Part shown: positions 8,342 through 16,705 of the stretch, in pieces
Position numbering within the stretch: the first letter of the stretch is position 1
Layout: every line of letters begins with the position of its first letter
Assembly (NCBI GenBank): GCA_945907245.1
Contig: CAMDTB010000023.1
Coordinates: 1-46,808 of the forward strand
Direction of reading: 5' to 3'
DNA length: 46,808 nt
From: Rhizobium sp. Q54
GTDB taxonomy: Bacteria; Pseudomonadota; Alphaproteobacteria; SMXS01
Made by a program: the position numbers and the translations under genes
The notes under the pieces: model-generated
What the model saw: the letters and a program-made list of their open reading frames with translations, nothing else
Database searches by the model: none
What the model was told of the DNA's origin: nothing

Positions 8342-8872
8342 GTGAAAAACCGCGCCGCGCCGCGCCGGCCCGCCAACGAGGCCTATCTCGAGCGCGCCGC
8401 CGCACACTACCTGGCCCGTTTCGCGTCAAGCGTCGGAAATTTCAAGGACGTGCTCTGGCGCAAGGTCGACCGGCGCGGCCTCGCTGACGGCGTCGACCGG
8501 GCGACGGCCCAGCAATGGATCGACGCCATCGCCGGAAGGTTCATCGCCCTCGGCCTGTTGAACGACGAGGTCTTCGCCCAGGCCCGAGCCGGCTCGCTGC
8601 TGCGACGGGGCAAGCCGCGACGCATGATCCAGTCGGCCCTGCTGGCGAAGGGCGTGGCCGCCGATGTCGCCGCCGACGCCGTCGCATCGCTGTCCGAACA
8701 CTCCGGCGATCCGGACTTCGACGCGGCGGTCGGCTTCGCCCGGCGCAAACGGCTCGGACCGTACGGCCTCCCCGCCGCGAGCGACGACCGTCGTCGCAAG
8801 GACCTTGCTGCCTTCGCGAGGGCTGGCTTTTCCTACCAAATGGCGCGTCGTGTGCTCGACGGCTTGGAATGA
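8342..8872 (+). CDS. recX: Regulatory protein RecX
   Basis: A 176-residue, arginine-rich, mostly helical protein with the RecX pattern of repeated three-helix units. Examples are 'YLERAAAHYLARFASSVGNFKDVLWRKV', read in two parts, then 'GLLNDEVFAQ' and 'RRGKPRRMIQSALLAKGV', and a final 'GFSYQMARRVLDG'. RecX binds within the RecA filament and inhibits its recombinase and ATPase activity. Here it lies about 19 kb from recA, unlike in many bacteria where the two are adjacent. The start is GTG at 8342; no strong ribosome site is visible, and a slightly earlier start is possible. Its stop is closely followed by the DUF192 gene. Confidence 0.85.
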   Translation: MKNRAAPRRPANEAYLERAAAHYLARFASSVGNFKDVLWRKVDRRGLADGVDRATAQQWIDAIAGRFIALGLLNDEVFAQARAGSLLRRGKPRRMIQSALLAKGVAADVAADAVASLSEHSGDPDFDAAVGFARRKRLGPYGLPAASDDRRRKDLAAFARAGFSYQMARRVLDGLE

Positions 8873-8880
8873 GGAACCTC

Positions 8881-9369
8881 ATGCGTCTACCGCTCGCCGG
8901 ACTGTATGTCTTCCTGCTGCTCTCCGGCGGTGTCGCCTCGGCTTTCTCGTCGGACCCGCCGGACGCGGGTGTCGCCCAGTCGCTGCCGCTTGCGCCGCTG
9001 ACCGTCGAGACACGGGGCGGCCGCGTGTCGCTTCAGCTGCAGGTCGCCGATACCGATGCCCGCCGCCAGACCGGGCTGATGTACCGCGCCTCCCTGCCGG
9101 AAAAGGAGGGCATGTTGTTTCTCTTCGAGGAAGTCCGGCCCGTGGCTTTCTGGATGAAGAACACGGTCTTGTCCCTCGACATCATCTTCATCGACGACGC
9201 GGGCAGGGTGATAAACATCGCGCGGGGCACCACGCCTCATTCGCTGCAGCGGATCCCGGCGGACGGCCCGACGCGGGCCGTTCTCGAGCTCAACGCGGGC
9301 GCCAGCGCGCGGCTGGGTATCGACGTGGGCGACCGCGTACTTTACGACGCACTTGAAGGCCCCCGGTAA
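8881..9369 (+). CDS. Secreted DUF192 protein
   Basis: The family signature is clear: 'RQTGLMYRASLPEKEGMLF', then 'FWMKNTVLSLDIIFID' and 'GRVINIA', ending with a short 'GDRVLYD' strand. DUF192 proteins are small beta-sandwich proteins of unknown function, often exported. The start at 8881 was chosen because GAGGA lies 5 bases upstream. An ATG at 8869 overlaps the recX stop but has no ribosome site. From 8881 the protein begins with a signal peptide (hydrophobic core 'LYVFLLLSGGVA', cleavage after 'ASA'). The mature domain is about 140 residues. Close spacing to recX suggests co-transcription, but no functional link is known. Confidence 0.87.
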   Translation: MRLPLAGLYVFLLLSGGVASAFSSDPPDAGVAQSLPLAPLTVETRGGRVSLQLQVADTDARRQTGLMYRASLPEKEGMLFLFEEVRPVAFWMKNTVLSLDIIFIDDAGRVINIARGTTPHSLQRIPADGPTRAVLELNAGASARLGIDVGDRVLYDALEGPR

Positions 9370-9396
9370 CCGCGCTGAGTCGTTCCCGGAGGTTTT

Positions 9397-9429
9397 CTCG
9401 CAGTTGACTGCGAGTCCGCTAACGGACTC
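9397..9429 (+). repeat. Two overlapping inverted repeats (alternative hairpins)
   Basis: Hairpin one pairs CTCGCAG (9397-9403) with CTGCGAG (9408-9414) around TTGA. Hairpin two pairs GAGTCCG (9412-9418) with CGGACTC (9423-9429) around CTAA. They share the three bases GAG at 9412-9414, so the full stems cannot both form. No T tract follows either. They lie just after the DUF192 stop and about 150 bases ahead of the CphA-like gene. Confidence 0.6.
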
Positions 9430-9454
9430 CGAGCCGCGGCGGGCGTCGTGGCGC

Positions 9455-9484
9455 TTGACGCTGGGAATCATTGGCCTGTTTACT
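9455..9484 (+). promoter_or_regulatory. Weak candidate promoter for the CphA-like/sulfotransferase operon
   Basis: TTGACG at 9455-9460 is a good -35 match. The best -10 candidates are TTTACT after 18 bases and TACTAG after 20, both poor. It lies about 100 bases ahead of the CphA-like start. Confidence 0.22.
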
Positions 9485-9582
9485 AGCGCGCAATATCGGG
9501 CCAACACGCGAGCAACTCGCCTATCGTTTCGTCACCGTCGCCAGGCTTCGGGACTGAAACGGAAATCAGGATATGACTCCTC

Positions 9583-11712
9583 ATGCCTCTCCTTGAACTC
9601 AAGGAAATCAAGCGACTGGGCTATGGCTTCGGCACCAGGCAACAGGCGTTGGTCGCGACCGCCTATCAGGCCGCCGCGGCGGATCTTCCTGCGCACCAGG
9701 ATGCATCGGCACTGGTGGACAAGCTGCGCGCGTGCCTGCCGGATGGCAATGGCGCGAGCCTGTCCGCCGCCGGCGACGGTCTTTCCCTGGTCGACCTTGC
9801 GAACTGGGCCGGAGCGCTCCAGCGCCGGGCGCGCATTCCGGTGTTCGCGCCGCCGATCCTGCTGTCGCGTGGCCCCACGGAGCGCGGTGGGGAAGCCATC
9901 AGCTTTCTGCTTCCCTATGCCGATATGGATGCGGCCCGAATGGCGCTCGTTTTCATGGTCGAACTGGTCAACGGCTTTTGCGATGCCGCTGCGAAAGGCG
10001 AGACCGGGCCAGCATTGGACAGCGTGGCGACGAGGATCGACGAGGTCGTCGGCAAGCTCTCCGCCCGCGCGCCAAACGGGGTCAACAACTACCGGATCTG
10101 CGAAGCGGCTTACAATGAACGCATCCCGTTCGCCATGTTCTTTCGCGACATGCTGTTGCTCGGCGAGGGTGTCAGGCTGAGGCGCATGCTCAGCACGATC
10201 ACCGACGAGGTCAGCGCCATCGGCGTCGCCATTGCGCGCAACAAGATGCAGACGGCCACGTCGCTGCGGCAGGCGGGCTTTCCGACCGTGAGGCATGCCG
10301 TGGCCACATCAGAGGACCACGCCGTCACCCTTGCGGGCCAGACCGGATTTCCCACGGTCGTAAAGCCGGCGGACGCCGATGGCGGTGCCGGGGTATCGGC
10401 AGGCGTGATGACCGAGGCGGGGGTCAGGACAGCCTACAAGGCGGCGCGGGAGGTCTCGAAGAACGTCATCGTCGAGGCGTTCGTCCCGGGGAACAACTAC
10501 CGGGTCCATGTCTGCAACGGCAGGATCGTCAAGACCACCTTGCGTCGTCCCGGCGGCGTGGAGGGCGATGGTGTCAGCAGCATCCGAGACCTGGTCGAGG
10601 GGCTGAAGGACAGCGCCCAGTCCAAAAGGCGCCGGCTGGAGCGCGGGCGCTATCTGCTGGAACTTGACGACGAGGCAAAAGAGCTGCTCGCCGAGGCTGG
10701 ACTGGGCGAGGCATCGGTTCCTGCCGCGGGAGAGTTCATAGCGCTGCGTCGCCGGTCAAACGTCTCGACCGGCGGCACCACGATGGATGTTAAAGGCACG
10801 CTGCATCCTGACAACGAGGACCTGTTCCGGCGAGCCGCCAATCTGCTCGGGCTCGATTTCGCGGGGATCGACTACATCTCGCCGGACATCTCGAAGTCCT
10901 GGTGCGAGGTTCCATCGGCGATCTGCGAGATCAATGCCCAGCCGCAGCTCGGCAACGACCTGAACCCGACGCTCTACAACGAATTGCTGCGCGAGTACGT
11001 AGGCCCGGCGCGCGTGCCGTGGGTTCTCGTGCTGGGAGCCGATGGCGCCGCCGTGCGGACGCGGTCGCTGGGCGAGCGCATACGAAAAAGCGTTGACCAG
11101 CGCGCATCACCGGCGGTGGTCGCCTCCGCCAGCGGCGTCTGGTCCGGTGCGTCCCGCATCTCCGGGGTGCAAGGGACGCTGGCGGCTGCTTGCGAGAGCG
11201 TCGTGCTGGGCCGCTTTGCCGCCGCCGCGGTCGTGGTCGCCGACCCGGCGATGGTCGTCGGTTGCGGGCTGCCAACGGAAGACCTGGAATTCGTCGTGCT
11301 GACCAACGAGCCTCGGGCGTCTGCGAGCGATTTCGAGCTCTGCCGGAAGCTCGTCGGGCCGCATATCCGCAAGGGGCTGCTGCTGGAGCCTCGGGATCCG
11401 GCGCTCCCTGTGCTCAGGGCGGAGCTGCCGGCGCAGAAATTGTTCCTGGTCTGTCCGGGACCAGCGGATCAGTCCATTATCGCGCACCTGTCCGAAGGTG
11501 GTCGTGCGGTGTGGCTCGAGAGCAAGGACGGATCAGCCGACTACCGAATCGTCATGGGCGCGGGCGACACGCGGGTTTCGCTCGGCTCGGTCGGCGGCGC
11601 TGGAGCTGATCCTCGGATCGTCTGGGATGCCCTGGTCGCCCGCGTGATCCAGGTCCATTTCCCGGCCCCCGGTAAGCCCGCCGATCTTCAGCAAGGAAGC
11701 ATGAGCAAATGA
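9583..11712 (+). CDS. Cyanophycin-synthetase-like ATP-grasp ligase with degenerate Mur-ligase domain
   Basis: This 709-residue protein follows the CphA layout. The N-terminal domain ends in 'LLLGEGVRLRRMLSTITDE' and 'SAIGVAIARNK' (about 191-221), the usual junction to the ATP-grasp domain. That domain (about 222-470) keeps 'FPTVVKP' with K261, 'RSNVSTGGTTMDV' (391-403), and the metal-binding 'CEINAQP' with E449 and N451. It should therefore activate a carboxylate and form an amide bond. The C-terminal part (about 476-709) aligns by eye with the Mur-ligase domain of CphA, but the P-loop 'GTNGKTT' reads 'GADGAAV' (485-491) and the domain is much shorter than the usual 400 residues. Cyanobacterial CphA2 also has an inactive, shortened second half. 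The gene overlaps a sulfotransferase by ATGA. Substrate is unknown; no cyanophycinase or isoaspartyl dipeptidase is nearby. Confidence 0.82.
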   Translation: MPLLELKEIKRLGYGFGTRQQALVATAYQAAAADLPAHQDASALVDKLRACLPDGNGASLSAAGDGLSLVDLANWAGALQRRARIPVFAPPILLSRGPTERGGEAISFLLPYADMDAARMALVFMVELVNGFCDAAAKGETGPALDSVATRIDEVVGKLSARAPNGVNNYRICEAAYNERIPFAMFFRDMLLLGEGVRLRRMLSTITDEVSAIGVAIARNKMQTATSLRQAGFPTVRHAVATSEDHAVTLAGQTGFPTVVKPADADGGAGVSAGVMTEAGVRTAYKAAREVSKNVIVEAFVPGNNYRVHVCNGRIVKTTLRRPGGVEGDGVSSIRDLVEGLKDSAQSKRRRLERGRYLLELDDEAKELLAEAGLGEASVPAAGEFIALRRRSNVSTGGTTMDVKGTLHPDNEDLFRRAANLLGLDFAGIDYISPDISKSWCEVPSAICEINAQPQLGNDLNPTLYNELLREYVGPARVPWVLVLGADGAAVRTRSLGERIRKSVDQRASPAVVASASGVWSGASRISGVQGTLAAACESVVLGRFAAAAVVVADPAMVVGCGLPTEDLEFVVLTNEPRASASDFELCRKLVGPHIRKGLLLEPRDPALPVLRAELPAQKLFLVCPGPADQSIIAHLSEGGRAVWLESKDGSADYRIVMGAGDTRVSLGSVGGAGADPRIVWDALVARVIQVHFPAPGKPADLQQGSMSK

Positions 11713-13085
11713 CGCTGGAGATGCAGGCGGTCGGACAGGGCTTTGAGTTTTCCGCAGCGGCGGCGCGCATCGCGGCGCTGCGCGAGTCGGTGTACAATTG
11801 GCCGGTGGAAGCGGGGTTTCTCGGCGCGGTCGGCGAAATCGTCATGGTGCTGAGCAGTCCACGCTCCGGGTCGAGCCTGCTGGCGTCGGTGCTGCGGCGC
11901 ACCGACCAGGTGATGAACTTCCAGGGGGCGATCACACCGTTCCTCGGCATGGCCGACCTGCGCTATCCGGTCAGCGGTGACACCGATGCGCTCGAGGCCC
12001 GGCACGCGTCGCTCGCTCCCTGGCTCGAGCCCTACCTGGCGCAGGAGTGCGGCTATCCGCTCGACCGGCTGGAGAGCCAGGCGGACCGCGATCAGTTCGC
12101 CATCGACCTGGCGATCCGGCTGTGCATGCAATGGCCCGACATCGCTTTCGGGATCGAGGAGGTGCGCTCCGCCACCAACCATGCGCTCGACGAGACCGTG
12201 CGGGACTTCGGCTGGAGCGACGGGGAATTCCGCGATCCCAAGCTGTTCCATGCGCTGCTGATCCGGCGTCTGCGCCCCATCTATCCGGAACTGAACCCGT
12301 ATCTCTACGATATCGACGCCGCGATGATTCGCGACCTGATGCCCGATGCCCCGGTGGTCGTCACCCTGCCGTCGGGCCGGTTCGTCGAGATGCCGCCGCT
12401 GATCACCATCCGGCCGTGGCGCCGGGCAACCACCGCCGACCTGCGGAGCAAGCCGCTGGTGATGAAGACCGTCGCCAACACCTTCCGCATGCCGTTCCTG
12501 TCGGCGCTGTTTCCATCGGCGCGGATGCGGGTGATGCACCTGACCCGAAGCGTCGCCGGCAGCGCCAACGGCATGTATGACGGCTGGATGCATGCGGGCT
12601 TCTGGGCCGCGCACATCGTTGACGGCGACCTTGCCATTCCCGGCTATTCGGACAGATTTCCCGATTGGGGCAGGCACTGGTGGAAGTTCGGCCTGTTTCC
12701 CGGCTGGCAGGCCCACCGCGCCAGCAGTCCCGTGGACATCGCCGCGGCGCACTGGCGCACCTGCCACGAAACCATCCTGGAATGGCTCGCCGCCCATCCC
12801 GGGCAGGCGGCGGACTCGATCCGGGTGCATGGCGAGGATTTCCTCGACAACCCGCACAAGAAGGCCGGGACGCTCGCACGGATCGCCGACTGGCTGGGCG
12901 TCGGCATGGACGAAGGCCTGTCCTACGCCGCCGAGAACGACCTGCCGCTGCAGCTCGCCACCGTCAAGCCGGCGCCGCAGCGCTGGCGCAAGCGCTATGA
13001 CGAGCTGGCCCACATCCTGAAGGATCCGCGCAACGGTGACCTCATGGTGCGGCTGGGATACGATCCGGACCCGGAGACCTGGTAA
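11709..13085 (+). CDS. Sulfotransferase-family protein
   Basis: The 458-residue product has the 5'-phosphosulfate loop 'LSSPRSGSSLLASVL' (P51-S56 core) of PAPS-dependent sulfotransferases. Further on, 'RVMHLTRSVAGSANGMYDGW' near residue 280 is a candidate 3'-phosphate-binding segment. A later 'SIRVHGEDFLDNPHKK' matches the end of many family members. No signal peptide or membrane helix is visible, so it should act in the cytoplasm. Its start lies inside the stop codon of the CphA-like ligase, so the two are almost certainly translated together. The obvious inference is sulfation of the ligase product or of a shared precursor. The family has many acceptors, so the substrate cannot be read from sequence. 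It is longer than typical 300-residue members because of an insert around residues 70-250. Confidence 0.8.
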   Translation: MTLEMQAVGQGFEFSAAAARIAALRESVYNWPVEAGFLGAVGEIVMVLSSPRSGSSLLASVLRRTDQVMNFQGAITPFLGMADLRYPVSGDTDALEARHASLAPWLEPYLAQECGYPLDRLESQADRDQFAIDLAIRLCMQWPDIAFGIEEVRSATNHALDETVRDFGWSDGEFRDPKLFHALLIRRLRPIYPELNPYLYDIDAAMIRDLMPDAPVVVTLPSGRFVEMPPLITIRPWRRATTADLRSKPLVMKTVANTFRMPFLSALFPSARMRVMHLTRSVAGSANGMYDGWMHAGFWAAHIVDGDLAIPGYSDRFPDWGRHWWKFGLFPGWQAHRASSPVDIAAAHWRTCHETILEWLAAHPGQAADSIRVHGEDFLDNPHKKAGTLARIADWLGVGMDEGLSYAAENDLPLQLATVKPAPQRWRKRYDELAHILKDPRNGDLMVRLGYDPDPETW

Positions 13086-13153
13086 GACGACGGGCCGAAC
13101 GACCCGGCCTTGAGACCGCACGGTACTTCGTGTATCTCCTCGCCTGAGTTTCT

Positions 13154-13230
<77 letters not shown>

Positions 13231-13251
13231 GACAAACGCAGGACGACCAAC

Positions 13252-13554
13252 ATGCAGGCAACGATCTTCAAGCCGGCCAAGAACGCCATGCAGTCGGGAT
13301 GGGCGAACACCCGCAAATGGCTGCTGGTCTACGATGCGCAGCGCGCCAAGCGCATCGACGACCTGATGGGCTATACCAGCTCGGACGATACGTCGCGCCA
13401 GGTTCGCCTCGCCTTCGATACCCAGGAGGAGGCAGTGGCCTACGCCGAGAAGCACGGCCTGTCGTATCAGGTGCATGAGCCGCATGCGCGGCAGCTGAGA
13501 ATCAAGGCCTACGCCGACAACTTCAAGTACACCCGGCAGACCCGGTCTGCCTGA
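13252..13554 (+). CDS. NADH dehydrogenase accessory subunit, NDUFS4 family
   Basis: A 100-residue protein with the ETC complex I conserved region: 'WLLVYDAQRAKRIDDLMGYTSS', read in two parts, then 'VRLAFDTQEEAVAYAEKHGL' and 'YADNFKYTR'. This family is the alphaproteobacterial counterpart of the mitochondrial 18-kDa complex I subunit NDUFS4, a peripheral-arm assembly and stability factor. The ATG at 13252 has an AGGACG ribosome site; an upstream ATG at 13198 lies inside the tRNA and is rejected. It is isolated from any nuo operon and sits between two tRNA genes. The N-terminal 'MQATIFKPAKNAMQSG' is normal for bacterial members. Confidence 0.92.
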   Translation: MQATIFKPAKNAMQSGWANTRKWLLVYDAQRAKRIDDLMGYTSSDDTSRQVRLAFDTQEEAVAYAEKHGLSYQVHEPHARQLRIKAYADNFKYTRQTRSA

Positions 13555-13564
13555 GTACATCACG

Positions 13565-13641
13565 GGCCCCGTAGCTCAACAGGATAGAGCACCTGCCTTC
13601 TAAGCAGGATGTTGCGTGTTCGAGTCACGCCGGGGTCGCCA
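13565..13641 (+). tRNA. tRNA-Arg(TCT)
   Basis: The acceptor arms GGCCCCG and CGGGGTC pair over seven positions with one G-U, followed by G and an encoded CCA. The anticodon stem CCTGC/GCAGG has loop CTTCTAA, giving anticodon TCT, which reads AGA. Its anticodon stem sequence equals that of the tRNA-Pro 400 bases upstream. Confidence 0.95.
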
Positions 13642-13659
13642 TGATCGCAGGGGAGAGCG

Positions 13660-14190
13660 ATGCCCGAGAGCCAGCTTGCCTATGTCTCCATGACCGGCCC
13701 GGACCGGGTCGGGCTGATCTCGGCGGTCACCGCCCGGCTGTTCGATCTGGGCGCCAACCTGGCCGATACCAACTTCGCGGTTCTCGGCACCGGCTTTGAG
13801 TTCAACGCGGTTTGCGACCTGCCGGCCGACCTGCGTCTCGACGACGTCGCCGGGGAACTCCGGGCGTTGCCGCAGCTTGTGGGCGCCGAGGTCTCGGTAA
13901 CGCCGTTCACCCACGCGGCCGCCCAGGCCGAGAATGCGCGCATTACCCACATCATCGACGTGGTCGGCGGCGACCGCCCCGGGCTGGTCGCCCGTCTGGC
14001 CGAGGCGTTCCAGGACTACGATGCCAACATCGTCCGCATGAACTCCACGCGGTTGCCCGGCAGCGGCGACGATGCGGATTATGTCACCCGGTTCGAGGTC
14101 TACATCCCGGAGCGGGCCGATTCCTGCCTGGCGGCCATCGACAATACCGCCCAGCAGCTCTTCTGCACCTGCCGCTGGCAGGTCGTCTGA
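13660..14190 (+). CDS. Double-ACT-domain protein, GcvR-like
   Basis: The 176-residue protein consists of two ACT domains. The first begins 'YVSMTGPDRVGLISAVTARL' (residues about 7-26) and the second 'IIDVVGGDRPGLVARLAEAF' (about 100-119). Both carry the G-x-D-R-x-G-L turn that binds small ligands at domain interfaces. E. coli GcvR, a glycine-sensing partner of GcvA, has the same layout and size. No GcvA or glycine cleavage gene is nearby, so the regulatory partner is unknown. The start has a strong GGGGAG ribosome site 5 bases upstream. It follows the tRNA-Arg by 18 bases and may be co-transcribed with it. Confidence 0.82.
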   Translation: MPESQLAYVSMTGPDRVGLISAVTARLFDLGANLADTNFAVLGTGFEFNAVCDLPADLRLDDVAGELRALPQLVGAEVSVTPFTHAAAQAENARITHIIDVVGGDRPGLVARLAEAFQDYDANIVRMNSTRLPGSGDDADYVTRFEVYIPERADSCLAAIDNTAQQLFCTCRWQVV

Positions 14191-14254
14191 GCCTCTTTCC
14201 ACCGCTTGCGCTTCGTTCTCATCGCCGCTGATTTGCGGCGGTTATAGCCGCGAC

Positions 14255-14269
14255 TGCAAATCGTTCGCA
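14255..14269 (+). promoter_or_regulatory. Likely Fur box ahead of the siderophore receptor
   Basis: TGCAAAT-C-GTTCGCA is a 7-1-7 near-palindrome that fits the Fur-type pattern TGCNAAT-N-ATTNGCA with one mismatch. It lies about 140 bases before the receptor start, close to TTGACA at 14276-14281, so a bound repressor could block transcription when iron is plentiful. The TTGACA has no convincing -10 partner. Confidence 0.5.
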
Positions 14270-14405
14270 ATTTTCTTGACAGGAAATCCGGGTGCTGTGC
14301 ATGGTGCCCGACGCCATTCGACTCATTCGCAGTTGCATCTGCAGCCGCGGGCGGCTTCCCGGCCGGATGGTAACGACCACCACGCAAGCCAAGAAAGGCA
14401 CAGGA

Positions 14406-16574
14406 ATGAGGAAGCGTTTCGAACCTGAAGGGATCGGGCTCATCTCTCGCCATGCGATTACCGCCACGGCCTTCGTCCTGACGGTCGCCGCCGTGCCGGC
14501 GCAGGCGCAGGAGACCCAGCCGGCCGCCGGGCCGCAGGTGCTCGGGCCGGTCCGTGTCGAGGGTATCCCGTTCGGCATTCAGCCGCCGGCCGATAGTGGC
14601 TACAAGGCCGAGCGGACCACCACGGCCACCAAGACCGACACGCCGTTGCTCGACGTCCCGCAATCCGTGTCGGTGGTCAATCAGGATCAGATCAAGGATC
14701 AGGCCATGACAAGCATGGCCGATGCGGTCCGCTACACGCCCGGCCTGGGTTTCGCCCAGGGCGAGGGCAACCGCGATACGCCGGTGTTCCGCGGCAACAG
14801 CTCCACGGCGGACTTCTTCGTCGACGGCATCCGCGACGACGTCCAGTATTTCCGCGACCTGTACAACATCGAGCGGGTGGAGATATTCCGCGGCCCCAAC
14901 GCCATGATCTTCGGACGCGGCGGCGTCGGCGGCGTGATCAATCGGGTGACCAAGCAGGCCAATTGGGATTCCGGCCGCGAATTGCGCGTCCAGGCCGGCA
15001 GCCACGAGCTGTGGCGCGGCGCCCTCGACCTGAATCAGCCGGTGAACGATGCGGTGTCGCTGCGCCTGACCGGCCTGTATCACAACGCCGAGAGCTTCCG
15101 GGATGACGTTCAGTATGAGCGTTGGGGCCTCAATCCTACCGTGTCGTTCAAGCTGGGCGATCACACGCTCGTACAGATCGGTTACGAACACTTCGACGAC
15201 GAGAGGACCGCCGACCGTGGCATCCCGTCCTATCAGGGGCTGCCGTACGAGACGAAGCGCTCCACCTTCTTCGGTGATCCCGGGGACAGCATATCCACCG
15301 CCGACGTCGACGCGGTGAACCTTGCCATCGAACACCAGTTCAGCGATGCGGTCACGGTGCGCAACCGGTTCCGCTATTCGAGCGTGGCCAAGTTCTACCA
15401 GAACGTGTTCCCGGGCGCGGTCAACGGGGCAGGCACGTCGGTCTCGATCTCGGCCTACAACCAGGGGACCGAACGAGAAAGCGTGATCAACCAGACCGAC
15501 CTGATCTGGAAGTTCGACACCGGCGCCATCGCGCACACCGTGCTGGCGGGCGTCGAACTGGGCCGCCAGGAGACCGACAATCTGCGGCTTACCGGCTTCT
15601 TCGGCTCGCCTGCTTCGACGACAGCGGCGATTTCGGTCCCGGCCGCCGATCCCAACGTTGATGCCCAGGTCTTCTTCCGCCCCAACGCCACCGACGCCGA
15701 TAATCACAGCGTCGCCAGGTTCGTCGGCGTCTACCTGCAGGATCAAATCGAGTTCTCTTCCATGTTCGAGGCGGTCGTCGGCATCCGCTACGACAACTTC
15801 GATTCTTTCCTCCTCGACAATCGCAACGGCCAGGAACTGGACACCACCGACAGCCTCTGGTCACCGAGGGCCAGCCTGATATTCAAGCCGATCGACCGCA
15901 TGTCGCTCTATGCCAGCTACAGCCGAACCTACCTGCCGCGCTCCGGCGAGCAACTGGCGTCGCTGACGGCCACCAACGCTACGCTGGCGCCGGAGAAGTT
16001 CGACAACTACGAGATCGGCGTGAAGTGGGATGTGGTGCCCGACCTGCAGGTCACCGCTGCAATCTATCAACTCGACCGCACCAACGTCGTGATCCCCGAT
16101 CCCGCCGATCCCACGCGGTCGATCCTGGCCGGCGCCCAGCGCAGCAAGGGCTTCGAGCTTGGCGCGTCCGGCAATATCACGCCGGACTGGAGTATGGTGA
16201 TTGCGTATGCCTACACCGACGGCAAGTTCACCAAGCCGATCTCGGCGACCGTGCCGGCCGGCGCCTGGCTCGCCAACCTGCCCAAGCACAGCCTTTCGGT
16301 CTGGAACCGGTACGATATCCTGGATTGGCTCGGCGTCGGCGTTGGCATCATCCACCAGACCAAGCGGTTCGCGGCCACGGACAATCTTGTCACGTTACCG
16401 GGTTTCACCCGCGTTGACGCGGCGCTGTTCTTCGACATAACCGACAGTGTCACGGCCCAGGTGAATATTGAGAACCTGATGGGCGAGCGCTACTACGTGA
16501 ACGCGCACAACAACAACAATATCAGCCCCGGCGCCCCGTTCGGCGTCACGGTTTCTGTCGGTGCAAGCTTCTAG
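14406..16574 (+). CDS. TonB-dependent siderophore receptor
   Basis: An outer-membrane receptor of 722 residues. The signal peptide ends 'VPAQAQ' near residue 32. The plug domain follows with 'TPLLDVPQSVSVVNQDQI', 'VRYTPGL', 'FFVDGIRDD' and 'IERVEIFRGPNAMIFGRG', the standard signature of siderophore-type receptors. A 22-strand barrel follows, ending in 'GERYYVNAHNNNNISPGAP' and a final aromatic 'GASF'. The ATG at 14406 was chosen for the signal peptide and the AGGA just upstream; a longer reading from 14292 adds 38 residues ahead of the signal. There is no N-terminal secretin/TonB signalling extension, so it does not look like a FecA-type transducer. The ligand is probably a catecholate or other ferric siderophore, unproven. 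An upstream Fur box predicts iron control. Confidence 0.93.
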   Translation: MRKRFEPEGIGLISRHAITATAFVLTVAAVPAQAQETQPAAGPQVLGPVRVEGIPFGIQPPADSGYKAERTTTATKTDTPLLDVPQSVSVVNQDQIKDQAMTSMADAVRYTPGLGFAQGEGNRDTPVFRGNSSTADFFVDGIRDDVQYFRDLYNIERVEIFRGPNAMIFGRGGVGGVINRVTKQANWDSGRELRVQAGSHELWRGALDLNQPVNDAVSLRLTGLYHNAESFRDDVQYERWGLNPTVSFKLGDHTLVQIGYEHFDDERTADRGIPSYQGLPYETKRSTFFGDPGDSISTADVDAVNLAIEHQFSDAVTVRNRFRYSSVAKFYQNVFPGAVNGAGTSVSISAYNQGTERESVINQTDLIWKFDTGAIAHTVLAGVELGRQETDNLRLTGFFGSPASTTAAISVPAADPNVDAQVFFRPNATDADNHSVARFVGVYLQDQIEFSSMFEAVVGIRYDNFDSFLLDNRNGQELDTTDSLWSPRASLIFKPIDRMSLYASYSRTYLPRSGEQLASLTATNATLAPEKFDNYEIGVKWDVVPDLQVTAAIYQLDRTNVVIPDPADPTRSILAGAQRSKGFELGASGNITPDWSMVIAYAYTDGKFTKPISATVPAGAWLANLPKHSLSVWNRYDILDWLGVGVGIIHQTKRFAATDNLVTLPGFTRVDAALFFDITDSVTAQVNIENLMGERYYVNAHNNNNISPGAPFGVTVSVGASF

Positions 16575-16605
16575 CGCCAGGCTCCTGCGGTAGCGGGTTG
16601 CGACG

Positions 16606-16636
16606 CCGTCCCTTCAGGCATTGCCTGGAGGGACGG
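16606..16636. terminator. Strong hairpin between convergent genes
   Basis: A 14-bp stem (one G-U pair) with a three-base loop, between the receptor and mlaC stops, which face each other. There is no clear T tract on either side. It may end transcription from both directions, or act as an RNA 3'-end barrier. Confidence 0.6.
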
Positions 16637-16705
16637 TCCAGTGCGCCGGCGCACGGCTTTGCGAGCGACGAGCCCACAGCAACCCAGACGCTGCGACAGC
16701 GCCCG

